Below are positions 16,632-27,444 of a stretch of 64,000 bases of DNA, piece by piece. This stretch comes from [Pseudomonas] carboxydohydrogena (GTDB taxonomy: Bacteria > Pseudomonadota > Alphaproteobacteria > Rhizobiales > Xanthobacteraceae), in contig NZ_CP113162.1 of assembly GCF_029030725.1 (NCBI RefSeq), forward strand, positions 248,001-312,000, in the 5' to 3' direction. The notes beneath the pieces are model-generated. The model worked only from the letters and a program-made list of their open reading frames with translations, was not told the origin of the DNA and ran no database searches. The first letter of the stretch is position 1; each line of letters begins with the position of its first letter. A program made the translations under genes and the position numbers.

Positions 16632-17156
16632 TCAGCGCGACGTGACCACGACCGGTGTGCCGACCGAGACGCGCTCGAACAGGTCGGTGATGTCGGGGTT
16701 GTACATCCGCACGCAGCCATAGGAGACGTAGCCGCCGACCGACTTCGGCACGTTGGTGCCGTGGATGGCGTATTGCCCGCCCGCGAGCGTCATCGCCGCG
16801 ACGCCCATCGGGTTGCGCGGCGAGCCGCCCTCGATCACGTCGGGAATGTTCGGATGATCGCGCTTCACGTCATCGGGCGGCGACCATGCGGGGTTGCGGT
16901 ACTTGCCGCTGATGCGCGTTGCACCCGCCCATTCCTTGCCGCGCTTGCCGACGCCGACCGGATAGCGGATCGCGTGTTGCTCATCGAGAATGAGATAGAG
17001 GCGGCGCTCGCTGGTCTTCACCACGATGGTGCCGGGCGAATAGCCCGCCGGCGCGCGTACCATGTCGGGATGCGCGAAGGCCGGGGCAGCGCCGGCGGCG
17101 AGAACAAGCGAACCGGCGGCAAGGGTGGCTGCGACGAATGAGGCGAACGGGCGCAT
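16632..17156 (-). CDS. L,D-transpeptidase (YkuD domain)
   Basis: A secreted 174-residue enzyme that makes 3-3 peptidoglycan cross-links or anchors proteins to the wall. From the ATG at 17156 it has a signal peptide (AATLAAGSLVLAAGAAPAFA, cut near residue 28). The YkuD domain follows (GTIVVKTSERRLYLI), with the active-site set HGTNVP...GGYVSYGCVRMYN; the Cys of YGCVR is the nucleophile. Length fits small alphaproteobacterial homologues. A degenerate copy of its 3' end lies 3.9 kb to the left (12667-12767), on the other side of the TonB-receptor cassette. An upstream in-frame extension to 17351 lacks a signal peptide at its front and is not used. Confidence 0.93.
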   Translation of the reverse strand: MRPFASFVAATLAAGSLVLAAGAAPAFAHPDMVRAPAGYSPGTIVVKTSERRLYLILDEQHAIRYPVGVGKRGKEWAGATRISGKYRNPAWSPPDDVKRDHPNIPDVIEGGSPRNPMGVAAMTLAGGQYAIHGTNVPKSVGGYVSYGCVRMYNPDITDLFERVSVGTPVVVTSR

Positions 17157-17410
17157 GGCGATCAGTCTCCGCAAAATCCATTCAGGCGGCGCGGCGTCCC
17201 AAAACCTGTGTCTCAAGGTTTGTTTTCGGGGCCGCGCACAGCCTGCGCCGCACAGGTGAGAAAACCGTTTCCATCCGTGCCGTGCGGCTCGCCGCCATAA
17301 AGGAAAAATCGGCGGCGGTGTAAATGTCCGCAAAACAACAGTCGCGGGCAAACCGCCGGGAAAGCCTTGCGGGAGCCTAACAATGCCGTGATGGGTGTTG
17401 ACCCGGTCAA
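17157..17410. other. Gene-free stretch between L,D-transpeptidase and acs terminator
   Basis: About 250 bases upstream of the L,D-transpeptidase gene. They should hold its promoter. No convincing ORF, RNA gene or repeat is seen. The frames that stay open for 60 codons or so overlap the transpeptidase start and show no family features. Confidence 0.5.
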
Positions 17411-17440
17411 GAAAAAAGCCTCCCCCGAAGGAGAGGCTTT
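17411..17440 (-). terminator. Rho-independent terminator of acs
   Basis: On the minus strand AAGCCTCTCC-TTCG-GGGGAGGCTT forms a 10-bp stem with a stable TTCG loop (17416-17439), followed at once by a run of T. It stands about 25 bases after the acs stop codon and reads in the acs direction. Confidence 0.9.
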
Positions 17441-17461
17441 CGCGCGTTCACCCCGATAGGA

Positions 17462-19417
<1,956 letters not shown>

Positions 19418-19618
19418 TGTCTTCTCCCGGATCGCCCATGAACGCGGGCGGTTAATTTTATTGAGCGGGATTATGCGCCCCCCGGGGGGAGGGGGACAAG
19501 TTGGAAGATTTAGGACTTTTGTCGAGACACGATTAAAATCGCTCAGTCGCTCAAGTGCGAAGCTGGACGAAACGCCGCAGACCAGGAAACATCCGGGGGA
19601 ATGGCGTGATTGCGGGCG

Positions 19619-20032
19619 TCAGACGCCGCCCATTTTGCATACGATCGCCCATTGTTGGGGAGTCACGGCCTGCACTGACAAACGTGACAACCGCAACAGC
19701 TCCATGTCGGCGAGCTTGGCCTCGGCTTTCACCGCGACCAGCGTCACCGGCTTCTTCAGCGGCTTTTTCGCGGCGATGTCGACACAGACGAATTTGCCGG
19801 ATTGATCGGTCGGGTCGGGATAATGCTCGCGCACGATCTCGACGATGCCGACGATCTCCTTGCCCTCGTTGGAATGATAAAAGAAGGCGAGGTCGCCCTT
19901 CTTCATCTTCATCATGTTGAGTTTGGCGGAGTGGTTGCGCACGCCTGTCCAGGCTTCGCCCTTGTTGCCCTTGGCGGCCTGCTGATCCCACGACCAGGTC
20001 GAGGGTTCGGATTTGACGAGCCAGTAGTTCAT
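19619..20032 (-). CDS. EVE domain protein
   Basis: A 137-residue single-domain protein of the PUA-like EVE fold. It shows the family signatures MNYWLVKSEPSTWSWDQQ at the start, WTGVRNHSAKLNMMKMKKGDLAFFYHS in the middle, and GIVEIVREHYPDPTD. EVE proteins are thought to read modified bases in DNA or RNA; the bacterial role is unproven. It lies just after gpsA on the same strand and may be cotranscribed with tsaD and gpsA. In several relatives a YciI-like gene sits between gpsA and the EVE gene; none is present here. The 200 bases to acs show no gene. Confidence 0.92.
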   Translation of the reverse strand: MNYWLVKSEPSTWSWDQQAAKGNKGEAWTGVRNHSAKLNMMKMKKGDLAFFYHSNEGKEIVGIVEIVREHYPDPTDQSGKFVCVDIAAKKPLKKPVTLVAVKAEAKLADMELLRLSRLSVQAVTPQQWAIVCKMGGV

Positions 20033-20086
20033 CGATCACGTCCTGTCGAATTTATTGGCAAAAGCGATGGCAGCCATCGGGATGGC

Positions 20087-21067
20087 TTATCCTTCCGCCT
20101 TGAAGGGGCGGGTCAGCAGCATCTCGATCGCCTCGTTGATCGTGATCGCACCGCCGAGCACATGCGCGACTGCTTGCGCCACCGGCATTTCGATTTTCTT
20201 GTCGCGCGCGATCTCGATCAGCACCGGCGCGGTGAATTGCCCCTCGCTCAGGATGCCGGGAGAAAATGTTTCGCCGCGCCCGAGCGCCATGCCGAAGGCG
20301 AAGTTGCGCGATTGTTGACTCGAGCATGTCAGGATCAGATCGCCGAGGCCGGAGAGGCCCGAAATCGTCTCGCTGCGCGCGCCGCAGGCGAGGCCGAAGC
20401 GCATCAGCTCGGCGAAGCTGCGCGTGGTCAGCGCGGCCAGCGCCGACGCGCCGAGCTGTTTTCCGGCGGCGATGCCGGCCGCGATCGCCAGCACGTTCTT
20501 CACCGCGCCGCCGATCTCGACGCCGCGCACATCGGTGGTGTGATAGGGCCGCAACGATGACGAGCCGAGCGCGTGCGTCAGCGCGACGGCGAGCGATTCC
20601 TCCGCCGCGGCGAGCGTCACCGCGGTCGGCAGGCCGCGCGCGACGTCGCTGGCAAAGCTCGGGCCCGACAGCATCGCGGGCCGTGCTTGCGGCAACACGT
20701 CCGCTGCGATTTCGGTCATGAATTTGTGGGTGCCGCGCTCGATGCCCTTGGCGCAGATCACGGCGGGCGTGCCTTCCGCGACATGCGGCGCGAGCGCCGT
20801 CATCGCCGCGCGCAGGCTTTGCGAGGGCGTGACCAGCAGAATGACGTCGGCCTTCGCGGCGTTTGAAAGGCTGTCGGTGATCCGAATGGTGTGATCGAGC
20901 CTGATGCCGGGCAGGCGCGGATTTTCGCCGCCTGTTTTCATCGCATCGAGTGCTGCGGCATCGCGGCCAAACAGCGTCACCGCGCGGCCCGCGCGCGCGC
21001 AGGCGTTGGCCAGCGCCGTGCCCCATGCGCCAGCGCCGATGACCGAAATGGTGTTGAAGGATACCAT
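20087..21067 (-). CDS. gpsA: NAD(P)-dependent glycerol-3-phosphate dehydrogenase
   Basis: Makes sn-glycerol 3-phosphate from dihydroxyacetone phosphate for phospholipid synthesis. The 326-residue protein begins with the nucleotide-binding motif [21 protein letters not shown]. It then shows [33 protein letters not shown], the catalytic lysine region [21 protein letters not shown] and [26 protein letters not shown]. It follows tsaD by 54 bases on the same strand. Confidence 0.97.
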   Translation of the reverse strand: MVSFNTISVIGAGAWGTALANACARAGRAVTLFGRDAAALDAMKTGGENPRLPGIRLDHTIRITDSLSNAAKADVILLVTPSQSLRAAMTALAPHVAEGTPAVICAKGIERGTHKFMTEIAADVLPQARPAMLSGPSFASDVARGLPTAVTLAAAEESLAVALTHALGSSSLRPYHTTDVRGVEIGGAVKNVLAIAAGIAAGKQLGASALAALTTRSFAELMRFGLACGARSETISGLSGLGDLILTCSSQQSRNFAFGMALGRGETFSPGILSEGQFTAPVLIEIARDKKIEMPVAQAVAHVLGGAITINEAIEMLLTRPFKAEG

Positions 21068-21121
21068 GAAACTGCTTTGGCGTTATGTGGAGTGCGATTG
21101 AGGAATCTTTGAGGGCGCTCG

Positions 21122-22195
21122 TCAATGCCGCGCGCGGGTATTGATGAATTTTGTCGGCGTCTCCGCGGTCTCGTCGAGTTTCCAGCGCGCGCGCGGCGGG
21201 GCCGCCATGGCGTCGGTGAGGCCGAGCGCGAGCCGCTCCGCGCCCGCCCATGCGATCATCGCGCCGTTGTCGGTGCAAAGCTGCGGCGGCGGCACGATCA
21301 TGGTGATCTGGTCGTTGGCGGCGATTTCCTGCAAGGCGTTACGGATCGCGACATTGGCGGCGACGCCGCCCGCCGCGACCAGCGCGCGCGGGGTGCCGAA
21401 CTGCTCGCGAAACAAGCGCAGGCCGGAGCGAATCCGGTCGGCGGTGGATTCGAGCACGGCGGCCTGAAATCCCGCGCACAGATCGGCGATGTCCTGCGGC
21501 TCCAGCGGATCGAGCCGGGAAGCCTCGTTGCGCACGGCGGTCTTGAGACCCGACAGCGAGAAGTTCGCATCTTTCCGTCCGAGCATCGGGCGCGGAAACG
21601 AAAATCGCTCCGGGTCGCCGTTGCGGGCGGCGCGCTCCACCTGCGGGCCGCCGGGATAGGGCAGGTCGAGCATTTTCGCGACCTTGTCGAACGCCTCGCC
21701 CATCGCATCATCGACCGTGGTGCCGAGCCGGACATAATCGCCGACGCCGAGCACGGCGACGATCTGGGTGTGTCCGCCGGAGGCGAGGAACAGGCAGTAG
21801 GGAAACGCCAGCGGCACCGTGAGGCGCGGCGTCAGCGCATGCGCTTCGAGATGATTGACCGCGATCAATGGCGTGTCGTGCACAAGCGCGATAGCCTTGG
21901 CCGTGGTGAGGCCGACGATGACGCCACCGATCAACCCCGGCCCTGCCGCGGCGGCCACGCCATCGAGTTGCGAAAATTCGACACCGGCTTCCGTCATGGC
22001 CTTTTCAACCAGCACGTCGAGCATTTCGACATGGGCGCGCGCGGCGATTTCCGGCACCACGCCGCCGAACGGCGCATGCTCGGCGATCTGGGAGCGCACG
22101 ATATTGGAGAGAATCCGGCCCGAACCGTCCGCATGGCGCTCGATCACGGCGGCCGCGGTTTCATCGCAGGTCGTCTCTATTCCCAAAACCAGCAT
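21122..22195 (-). CDS. tsaD: tRNA N6-threonylcarbamoyladenosine transferase
   Basis: Catalytic part of the t6A37 tRNA modification machinery. The ATG used here starts [17 protein letters not shown], the standard N-terminus; a TTG six codons upstream (22213) is also open. The metal-binding [20 protein letters not shown] motif, [11 protein letters not shown], the HLEAH histidines ([13 protein letters not shown]) and ASGGHTQIV are all present. The protein has 357 residues. It is divergent from hemD, with 150 bases between them. In many alphaproteobacteria hemC fills that divergent position; here it is missing. Confidence 0.96.
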   Translation of the reverse strand: MLVLGIETTCDETAAAVIERHADGSGRILSNIVRSQIAEHAPFGGVVPEIAARAHVEMLDVLVEKAMTEAGVEFSQLDGVAAAAGPGLIGGVIVGLTTAKAIALVHDTPLIAVNHLEAHALTPRLTVPLAFPYCLFLASGGHTQIVAVLGVGDYVRLGTTVDDAMGEAFDKVAKMLDLPYPGGPQVERAARNGDPERFSFPRPMLGRKDANFSLSGLKTAVRNEASRLDPLEPQDIADLCAGFQAAVLESTADRIRSGLRLFREQFGTPRALVAAGGVAANVAIRNALQEIAANDQITMIVPPPQLCTDNGAMIAWAGAERLALGLTDAMAAPPRARWKLDETAETPTKFINTRARH

Positions 22196-22369
22196 TGCGG
22201 GGTCTTGCGCCAAGATCAGCCTTCAAGCCAAGTGGAAGTCAAGTGGAAGCCATGTCGCCGGATGGATCGGCCGGGCACTTGCGTTTGCCGCCAAAGCGGC
22301 GTTCTGCTTGGTTCTCGGGTAGCATTAGCGGGCGTCCGGTAAAAGGGAGTTCCGCGAATTGAGGCATGA

Positions 22370-23122
22370 ATGGCGATACTGGTGATGCGGCCTTTTCCGG
22401 ACAACGAGGCGACCGCGGCGGCCCTGCGCGAGGCCGGATACGGCGTTTTGCTGTCGCCCGCGCTGCGGTTCGAGCCGATCGCCATCCGCGACGAGCCGAA
22501 TGCACATTATAATGCGGTCGTCGTCACCAGCGCGAATGCCTTGCGCGGCATCGTCGGGCAGCCGCTGCTGGAGCGGTTGCGCGATACGAAAGTATTTGCC
22601 GTCGGCGATGCGACCGCGGAAGCCGCCCGCACCTTCGGTTTTGGCAATGTCGAAAGCGCGTCCGGCGATGCCGTGGCGCTCTGCGAACTGGTCGGGGGGC
22701 GGCTGCATGGCTCCGGCCGGATCTGTTATCTCGCGGGCGCCGATCTCAGCCGCGATCTGGGAACGGATCTGGGCACGCGCGGGTATAACGTCACCATGCT
22801 GACGACCTATCGGATGACACCGCTGTTACATTTTTCGGAAGCCGTGGAAGCGGCCCTGGCCGCGGGCGACGTCGAGGCCGTGCTGCATTACTCGCGGCGC
22901 AGCGCGCAATCGTTTGTCGGCGCGGTGAAAGCGGCGGGGCTGGAGATTTCCGCGCTGGCGTTGCCGCAATGCTGTATTTCGGATGCGGTGGCCGCGGTGT
23001 TGCGCGAAGCCGGCGCGTCGCGGGTGCTGGCCGCGGCGTCACCTGACGAAAATGCAATCTTCGAGACGCTTTATCGGGCGATTCCGGTGAAGCGGCGCGC
23101 GACCAAATCTGGTAAAGGATAG
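22370..23122 (+). CDS. hemD: Uroporphyrinogen-III synthase
   Basis: Closes the linear tetrapyrrole hydroxymethylbilane with inversion of ring D, giving the precursor of heme and cobalamin. The 250-residue protein has the two-domain HemD pattern: ILVMRPFPDNEATAAALREAGYG at the start, VVVTSANALRGI, then VEAVLHYSRRSAQSFVGAVKAAGL and CISDAVAAVLREAG. Sequence conservation in this family is low, but order and context support the call. It starts a run with the mitofilin-like and HemY-like genes. hemC, often directly upstream, is not in this window. Confidence 0.92.
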   Translation: MAILVMRPFPDNEATAAALREAGYGVLLSPALRFEPIAIRDEPNAHYNAVVVTSANALRGIVGQPLLERLRDTKVFAVGDATAEAARTFGFGNVESASGDAVALCELVGGRLHGSGRICYLAGADLSRDLGTDLGTRGYNVTMLTTYRMTPLLHFSEAVEAALAAGDVEAVLHYSRRSAQSFVGAVKAAGLEISALALPQCCISDAVAAVLREAGASRVLAAASPDENAIFETLYRAIPVKRRATKSGKG

Positions 23123-23138
23123 GGAAACCGGGCGGACC

Positions 23139-24332
23139 ATGGCTACAGACGACGACCAGCGCGAGACCGACGAGGCCGCCGCCCGCAAGCGCGCGGCGCC
23201 GACCATCGATCTCGATCCTTCCGATGTGACCGACACCACGCCCGGCGCTGAGGAGAAAATCCAGGCGGACAAGCCGCGCACCGGCTGGCGCGCCCGCTTC
23301 GGCGGCGCGCGTTCATCGAAAGACAAGTCCGAGCCGGGAGAGGCGGCGCCTCCGGCGACCATCGTGCCGTCGCGGATCATTCTGGCCGCCGCGTTCAGCG
23401 CCGCCGTGGTGGCGCTGCTGGTGAGCGGCTTGTGGAATGTGCTGTCGCCGAACAATTCCGATCCGGACATTCCTCCCGCGCAGACGTCGACCATCGAAGA
23501 GCTGAATACGCGCGTCACCCGCCTCGAGGACAAGCCGGCCGCGTCTGCCGATGTCGGCGCGTTGATGAAACGCCTCGATGCGCTCGATGGCTCGCTCGCC
23601 GCGATCCGCAAGGACGTGACGGCGCTGCGCGAACAAGTGCAGGATGCGTCCGCCAAAATCGTAACTCTGGAAAAGGCCGCCGCATCGGCAACGTCTGCCG
23701 GAAAGGCCGCGCCCGCGCCGGATATGTCCGGCATCGAGGGCCGTCTGTCGAAGCTCGAACAGCAGGTTGTGAGCACGGAAGCCGCAAAGCCGGTTGCTCC
23801 GCCGCCGGACGATACCGCGATGCGCCGCGCGCTGGCCGCGTCCGCGCTCGATCAGGCCGTGCAGCAGGGTCTTCCCTATGCGACCGCGCTGGCCACCGCC
23901 GCGCGGTTTGGCGAGGGCGCGGCCGATACGCTGAAGCCGCTTGAGGCTTTTGCCGCGACCGGCGTGCCGGGCGCCGACGCCCTGAGCCGCGAACTGCTGT
24001 CGCAATTGCCGCGCCTTGAGGCCAAGCGTGAGAATGCGCCTGCGGCGAGCGGATGGCTCGACCGGTTGCGCAACAGCGCCACGCATCTCGTGCGCGTGAC
24101 GCGGATCGACGACGCGGGCTCGGATCGCACGGCGTTGCTGTCGCGCGCGAAAACGGCGGCGGAACGCGGCGATCTGCGGGAGGCGGAGAAGACCGTCGCG
24201 CAATTGCCGGAGCATGATCGCAGCGCGCTGCAAGGCTGGATCGACAAGGTTCATGCGCGCGCGGCAGCACTTGCGGCGTCGCGTGCTTTCAATCAGGCCG
24301 CAACGGCGGCGCTGCCGTCGTCGTCCCACTGA
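23139..24332 (+). CDS. Mitofilin (Mic60)-like inner-membrane protein
   Basis: A 397-residue protein with a charged cytoplasmic N-terminus (~75 residues), one membrane helix (IILAAAFSAAVVALLVSGLWNVL, about 85-107), a coiled-coil middle (IEELNTRVTRLEDK, ALDGSLAAIRKDVTALREQVQD) and a C-terminal helical domain rich in Ala. This is the layout of alphaproteobacterial mitofilin, relative of mitochondrial Mic60, which shapes inner-membrane invaginations. The location between hemD and hemY is typical for the bacterial version. It is 16 bases from hemD and 24 from the next gene, so they form an operon. Confidence 0.85.
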   Translation: MATDDDQRETDEAAARKRAAPTIDLDPSDVTDTTPGAEEKIQADKPRTGWRARFGGARSSKDKSEPGEAAPPATIVPSRIILAAAFSAAVVALLVSGLWNVLSPNNSDPDIPPAQTSTIEELNTRVTRLEDKPAASADVGALMKRLDALDGSLAAIRKDVTALREQVQDASAKIVTLEKAAASATSAGKAAPAPDMSGIEGRLSKLEQQVVSTEAAKPVAPPPDDTAMRRALAASALDQAVQQGLPYATALATAARFGEGAADTLKPLEAFAATGVPGADALSRELLSQLPRLEAKRENAPAASGWLDRLRNSATHLVRVTRIDDAGSDRTALLSRAKTAAERGDLREAEKTVAQLPEHDRSALQGWIDKVHARAAALAASRAFNQAATAALPSSSH

Positions 24333-24356
24333 TGTAGCGTTGCGATCGGAATCCGC

Positions 24357-25994
24357 ATGGTTCGCATCTTCTCCTTCCTGATCCTGCTGACGGTGGCGGC
24401 GCTGGGCGCGGCATGGGTCGCCGATCAGAGCGGCGGCGTCGTGCTGTCGTGGAACGGCTGGCGGGCCGAGACCTCGCTCCCGGTTCTGGCGCTCCTCGTC
24501 CTCATCCTTGTCGTCGCGGCGATCCTGGTATGGACGATCGTCCGCGCGTTCTGGAAGACGCCCGCGCGGTTGCGCCGCTACCGGCACGAGAAGCGCGAGG
24601 CCAAGGTGCGTCACGCCATCACGCATGGCCTGATCGCCGTCGGCACCGGCGATTCATCGCTCGCGCGGCGGCATGCGGGAACGGCGAAGCGGCTGGCGGA
24701 GCACGATCCGATGACGTTGCTGTTGCAGGCCCAGACCGCGCAACTGGAGGGCGACCGCCCCGGCGCGCAGCACGCGTTCCATGCCATGGCCGAACGGAAG
24801 GACATGCGGCTTCTCGGCCTGCGCGGTCTTTTCATCGAGGCGCAACGCAACGACGATCTTCACACGGCGGTCGCGATGGCGGAGGAGGCCCTGAAGATCG
24901 CGCCGGGCTCGCCCTGGGCCTCGCATGCGGTGCTCGGTTTCCGCTGCGCGCAAAGCGATTGGGACGGCGCGCTTGCTCTGCTCGACAGCAATTACTCGGC
25001 GGGCCTGATCGAGAACGCGCCGTATCGCCGCCAGCGGGGCGTGCTGCTGACGGCGCGCGCGCTCGAGCTGGAGGAACGCGATCGCGATTTGTCGCGCAAG
25101 AGCGCGATGGAGGCGGTCAGGTTCGCGCCGCAACTGGTGCCCGCCGCCGTGCTGGCCGCGAAGTTCTACAGCGAGGACAATCAGGTTCGGCGTGCCATGC
25201 GCGCCATCGAGGTGGCGTGGAACGCAAATCCGCATCCCGATCTTGCCGATGCCTACGCGCATGTCCGGCTCGGCGATTCCGCGCGCGAACGCCTCGCGCG
25301 CGTCGAGCTTCTCGCGCGGAAGATGCCGGAGGATCGCGAGAGTCTCCTGGCGGTGGCGCGCGCCGCCATCGAGGCGAGCGAATTCGACCGCGCCCGCGCC
25401 GCGCTCGCGCCGCTGCTGGCCGCGCCGACGCAGCGCGTGGCGCTGTTGATGGCGGAATTGGAGCGTGCCGGAAATCATGACGAGGGCCGCGCCCGCGAAT
25501 GGACGGCGCGCGCGGTGCGCGCCGCGCCCGATCCGGCGTGGACGGCGGACGGCTATGTGTCGGATCGCTGGCGGCCGGTGTCGCCGGTCTCCGGGCGGCT
25601 CGATGCGTTTCAGTGGGTCACGCCGGTGGCGGCCCTGACCTCCGATCATGTGGCGGCCGCGGCGGAACCCCTCGATCTTCCGGAAACGCTGCCTCAGCCC
25701 GCTCCGGTTGCGATCGAATCGAAAGCCGTCCCCGCCGAGCCAGAACCCGTTGTCGAAAAGACTTCCGTGGAAACAGCCCCCGTTCCGGTCCAGCCGGACA
25801 ATGTGGCTCCGCCGGTATTCCGGGCGCGCCCGGCAGGCGAGGCCCGCAGCCCCGCGCCGCCCGCGATTATTCCGCTGGTGCGCGCGCCCGACGATCCGGG
25901 TGTTCCCGAGGACGATTTTTCTGACGACCCGGATGCCGCTCAAGACCGTCAGCCCGGCGGCTGGCAGGGATTCGTGTCGCGGCTTGGGAGCTGA
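24357..25994 (+). CDS. hemY: HemY-like tetratricopeptide membrane protein
   Basis: A 545-residue inner-membrane protein with two N-terminal helices (FSFLILLTVAALGAAWVA and LPVLALLVLILVVAAILVWTIV), the HemY_N domain, and then a long helical-repeat (TPR) region to about residue 410. The C-terminal 120 residues are a proline-rich low-complexity tail (PQPAPVAIESKAVPAEPEPVVEK). HemY proteins of this kind lie in heme operons but have no proven enzyme activity; they may scaffold tetrapyrrole synthesis. This is not the Gram-positive HemY protoporphyrinogen oxidase. It is third in the hemD operon. Confidence 0.87.
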   Translation: MVRIFSFLILLTVAALGAAWVADQSGGVVLSWNGWRAETSLPVLALLVLILVVAAILVWTIVRAFWKTPARLRRYRHEKREAKVRHAITHGLIAVGTGDSSLARRHAGTAKRLAEHDPMTLLLQAQTAQLEGDRPGAQHAFHAMAERKDMRLLGLRGLFIEAQRNDDLHTAVAMAEEALKIAPGSPWASHAVLGFRCAQSDWDGALALLDSNYSAGLIENAPYRRQRGVLLTARALELEERDRDLSRKSAMEAVRFAPQLVPAAVLAAKFYSEDNQVRRAMRAIEVAWNANPHPDLADAYAHVRLGDSARERLARVELLARKMPEDRESLLAVARAAIEASEFDRARAALAPLLAAPTQRVALLMAELERAGNHDEGRAREWTARAVRAAPDPAWTADGYVSDRWRPVSPVSGRLDAFQWVTPVAALTSDHVAAAAEPLDLPETLPQPAPVAIESKAVPAEPEPVVEKTSVETAPVPVQPDNVAPPVFRARPAGEARSPAPPAIIPLVRAPDDPGVPEDDFSDDPDAAQDRQPGGWQGFVSRLGS

Positions 25995-26092
25995 CTTGGC
26001 GGCTGAAACCGGCCCGGAAATCTTGCAAAACCGGGCTGCGACCGATAAACACGCGCCTGTTCGCGCCGGATTCCGGTCAGCGATCAGGGTTC

Positions 26093-26168
26093 GCCGCAAT
26101 AGCTCAGTTGGTAGAGCACGTCATTCGTAATGACGGGGTCGGGGGTTCGAGTCCCTCTTGCGGCACCA
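26093..26168 (+). tRNA. tRNA-Thr (CGT anticodon)
   Basis: A full cloverleaf: acceptor GCCGCAA / TTGCGGC, D-arm GCTCAGTTGGTAGAGC, anticodon arm CGTCA-TTCGTAA-TGACG with CGT (reads ACG), T-arm with GTTCGAGTC, and an encoded CCA after discriminator A. Length is 76 bases. It lies about 100 bases after the hemY-like stop and is followed by an isolated methyltransferase gene. Confidence 0.97.
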
Positions 26169-26440
26169 CCTCATTCCTTCATCCTGTTCAGACCGGAAGC
26201 AGCAGTTGGTGCACTCACGCAGATAGCGTTCGGCGCGCATATGCGCGGCCCGGTGCTTGTGAGGAGCGTATCCGTATGATGCTATGGTGGCGCGGCAAGT
26301 GCGAAGGATTGCGGCAGGGGGGCACGGTCGTTTCGCTCAGAGGCCGACGTGCTCGCGTCTCCATGAATTCGGTATTCGGATGTGCTCCAGGGAAAAGGCG
26401 CGCGGGAAGACGCCTGCATGTGAGGGGAAGACATTTGGCG

Positions 26441-27379
26441 ATGGACGAACGAGGGCAAAGCCAAGACGCGCTCGCACAGATGAAGGCTGCGTGGTGGTAC
26501 TATACGGTCGAGATGTCTGCTGGCGATGTGATCCAGGGTGTCTATTCCGACGAGCTGCCATTCCCGCCCAGGATCGTGCAAAGACGCGTCGATTTTTCAG
26601 GAATGGATTGTCTCGACATCGGAAGTGCCGAGGGGCTTCTCCCTATACTCTGCAAGAAGAACGGCGCACGCAAAGTCGTCGCGACGGACAATCTCGCCTA
26701 CGGCTTTTATGAAAAATTGCGCTTCCTGCAAAATCTCCACGGCGCCGAGATGGAGTTCCAGGAGATTTTCAGGGCGGAAGAAGTGCATCTGCTGGCCGGC
26801 AAATATCCGGAGGGCTTCGACTTCATCAACCTGTCCGGCGTCCTCTATCATGTGTCATCGCCGCTTGATGCGATCGCGTCGGCGCGGGCCTTGCTCAAGC
26901 CGAACGGGATCATGGAGATCGCGACAATCGCAATCTTCAAGCCCGGATGCTTCATGGAGTTCAACGACCGGGGACGACTGCAACCCCACTACAATGTCTT
27001 CTGGTACGTCTCCGTCGGGTTCCTCGAATATGCGATGCGCCTTTGCTCACTGGAGCCGATCGATGTCGAGTTCATCGAACCCGGCGAGGATCGCTTCAAC
27101 TATGTCACGGTGCTTGCCCGCGCCACGGATCAACCCGCGGCGGTCGGCGACGATACTTACCCCAAAGTAGTGAGGGATTTTTCCGAGGAGTTCCGGTGGC
27201 TCAGAAATATCAATTTGCAGCGCTCGGAAATCCGCACCCGCAATCTATCGCAAGATCTCGCCATGCATCCTGGCACCGACCAGGTTGATATCTGGGCTAC
27301 GGTAAATTCGAAACCCTGCCTTCCCAGAAACACGCGACATCAGGATTCCCGCGTGTTTATGCTAAGCGATATGGAGTGA
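26441..27379 (+). CDS. Class I SAM-dependent methyltransferase (unknown substrate)
   Basis: A 312-residue protein when read from the ATG at 26441; the frame stays open upstream, but that part runs through the tRNA and looks non-coding. Motif I is LDIGSAEGLLPILCKKNGA with an acidic residue at the end of strand 2 (VVATDN). FDFINLSGVLYHVSSPLDAI and LLKPNGIMEIAT follow, resembling CmoB/DUF1698-type methyltransferases. The C-terminal 60 residues fit nothing I know. It stands alone, downstream of tRNA-Thr, with codon use less GC-rich than its neighbours. The 270 bases between the tRNA and this ATG hold no other feature I can see. Confidence 0.72.
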   Translation: MDERGQSQDALAQMKAAWWYYTVEMSAGDVIQGVYSDELPFPPRIVQRRVDFSGMDCLDIGSAEGLLPILCKKNGARKVVATDNLAYGFYEKLRFLQNLHGAEMEFQEIFRAEEVHLLAGKYPEGFDFINLSGVLYHVSSPLDAIASARALLKPNGIMEIATIAIFKPGCFMEFNDRGRLQPHYNVFWYVSVGFLEYAMRLCSLEPIDVEFIEPGEDRFNYVTVLARATDQPAAVGDDTYPKVVRDFSEEFRWLRNINLQRSEIRTRNLSQDLAMHPGTDQVDIWATVNSKPCLPRNTRHQDSRVFMLSDME

Positions 27380-27444
27380 GCGCAAAACCGCTCTCAACGC
27401 GCTGTGCTTGTCATGGGAAAAGCGCGGCGTCGTGAGCAAATCGC

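Noticed and set aside
22225-22252. Two near copies of CAAGTGGAAG upstream of hemD, as possible regulator sites
   Set aside because: Only two short copies in tandem, with no symmetry and no match to a regulator known to me. Chance duplication is enough.
26108-26440. A longer methyltransferase starting inside tRNA-Thr
   Set aside because: The first ~110 codons overlap the tRNA and have no resemblance to methyltransferase N-termini. The ATG at 26441 gives a normal protein.
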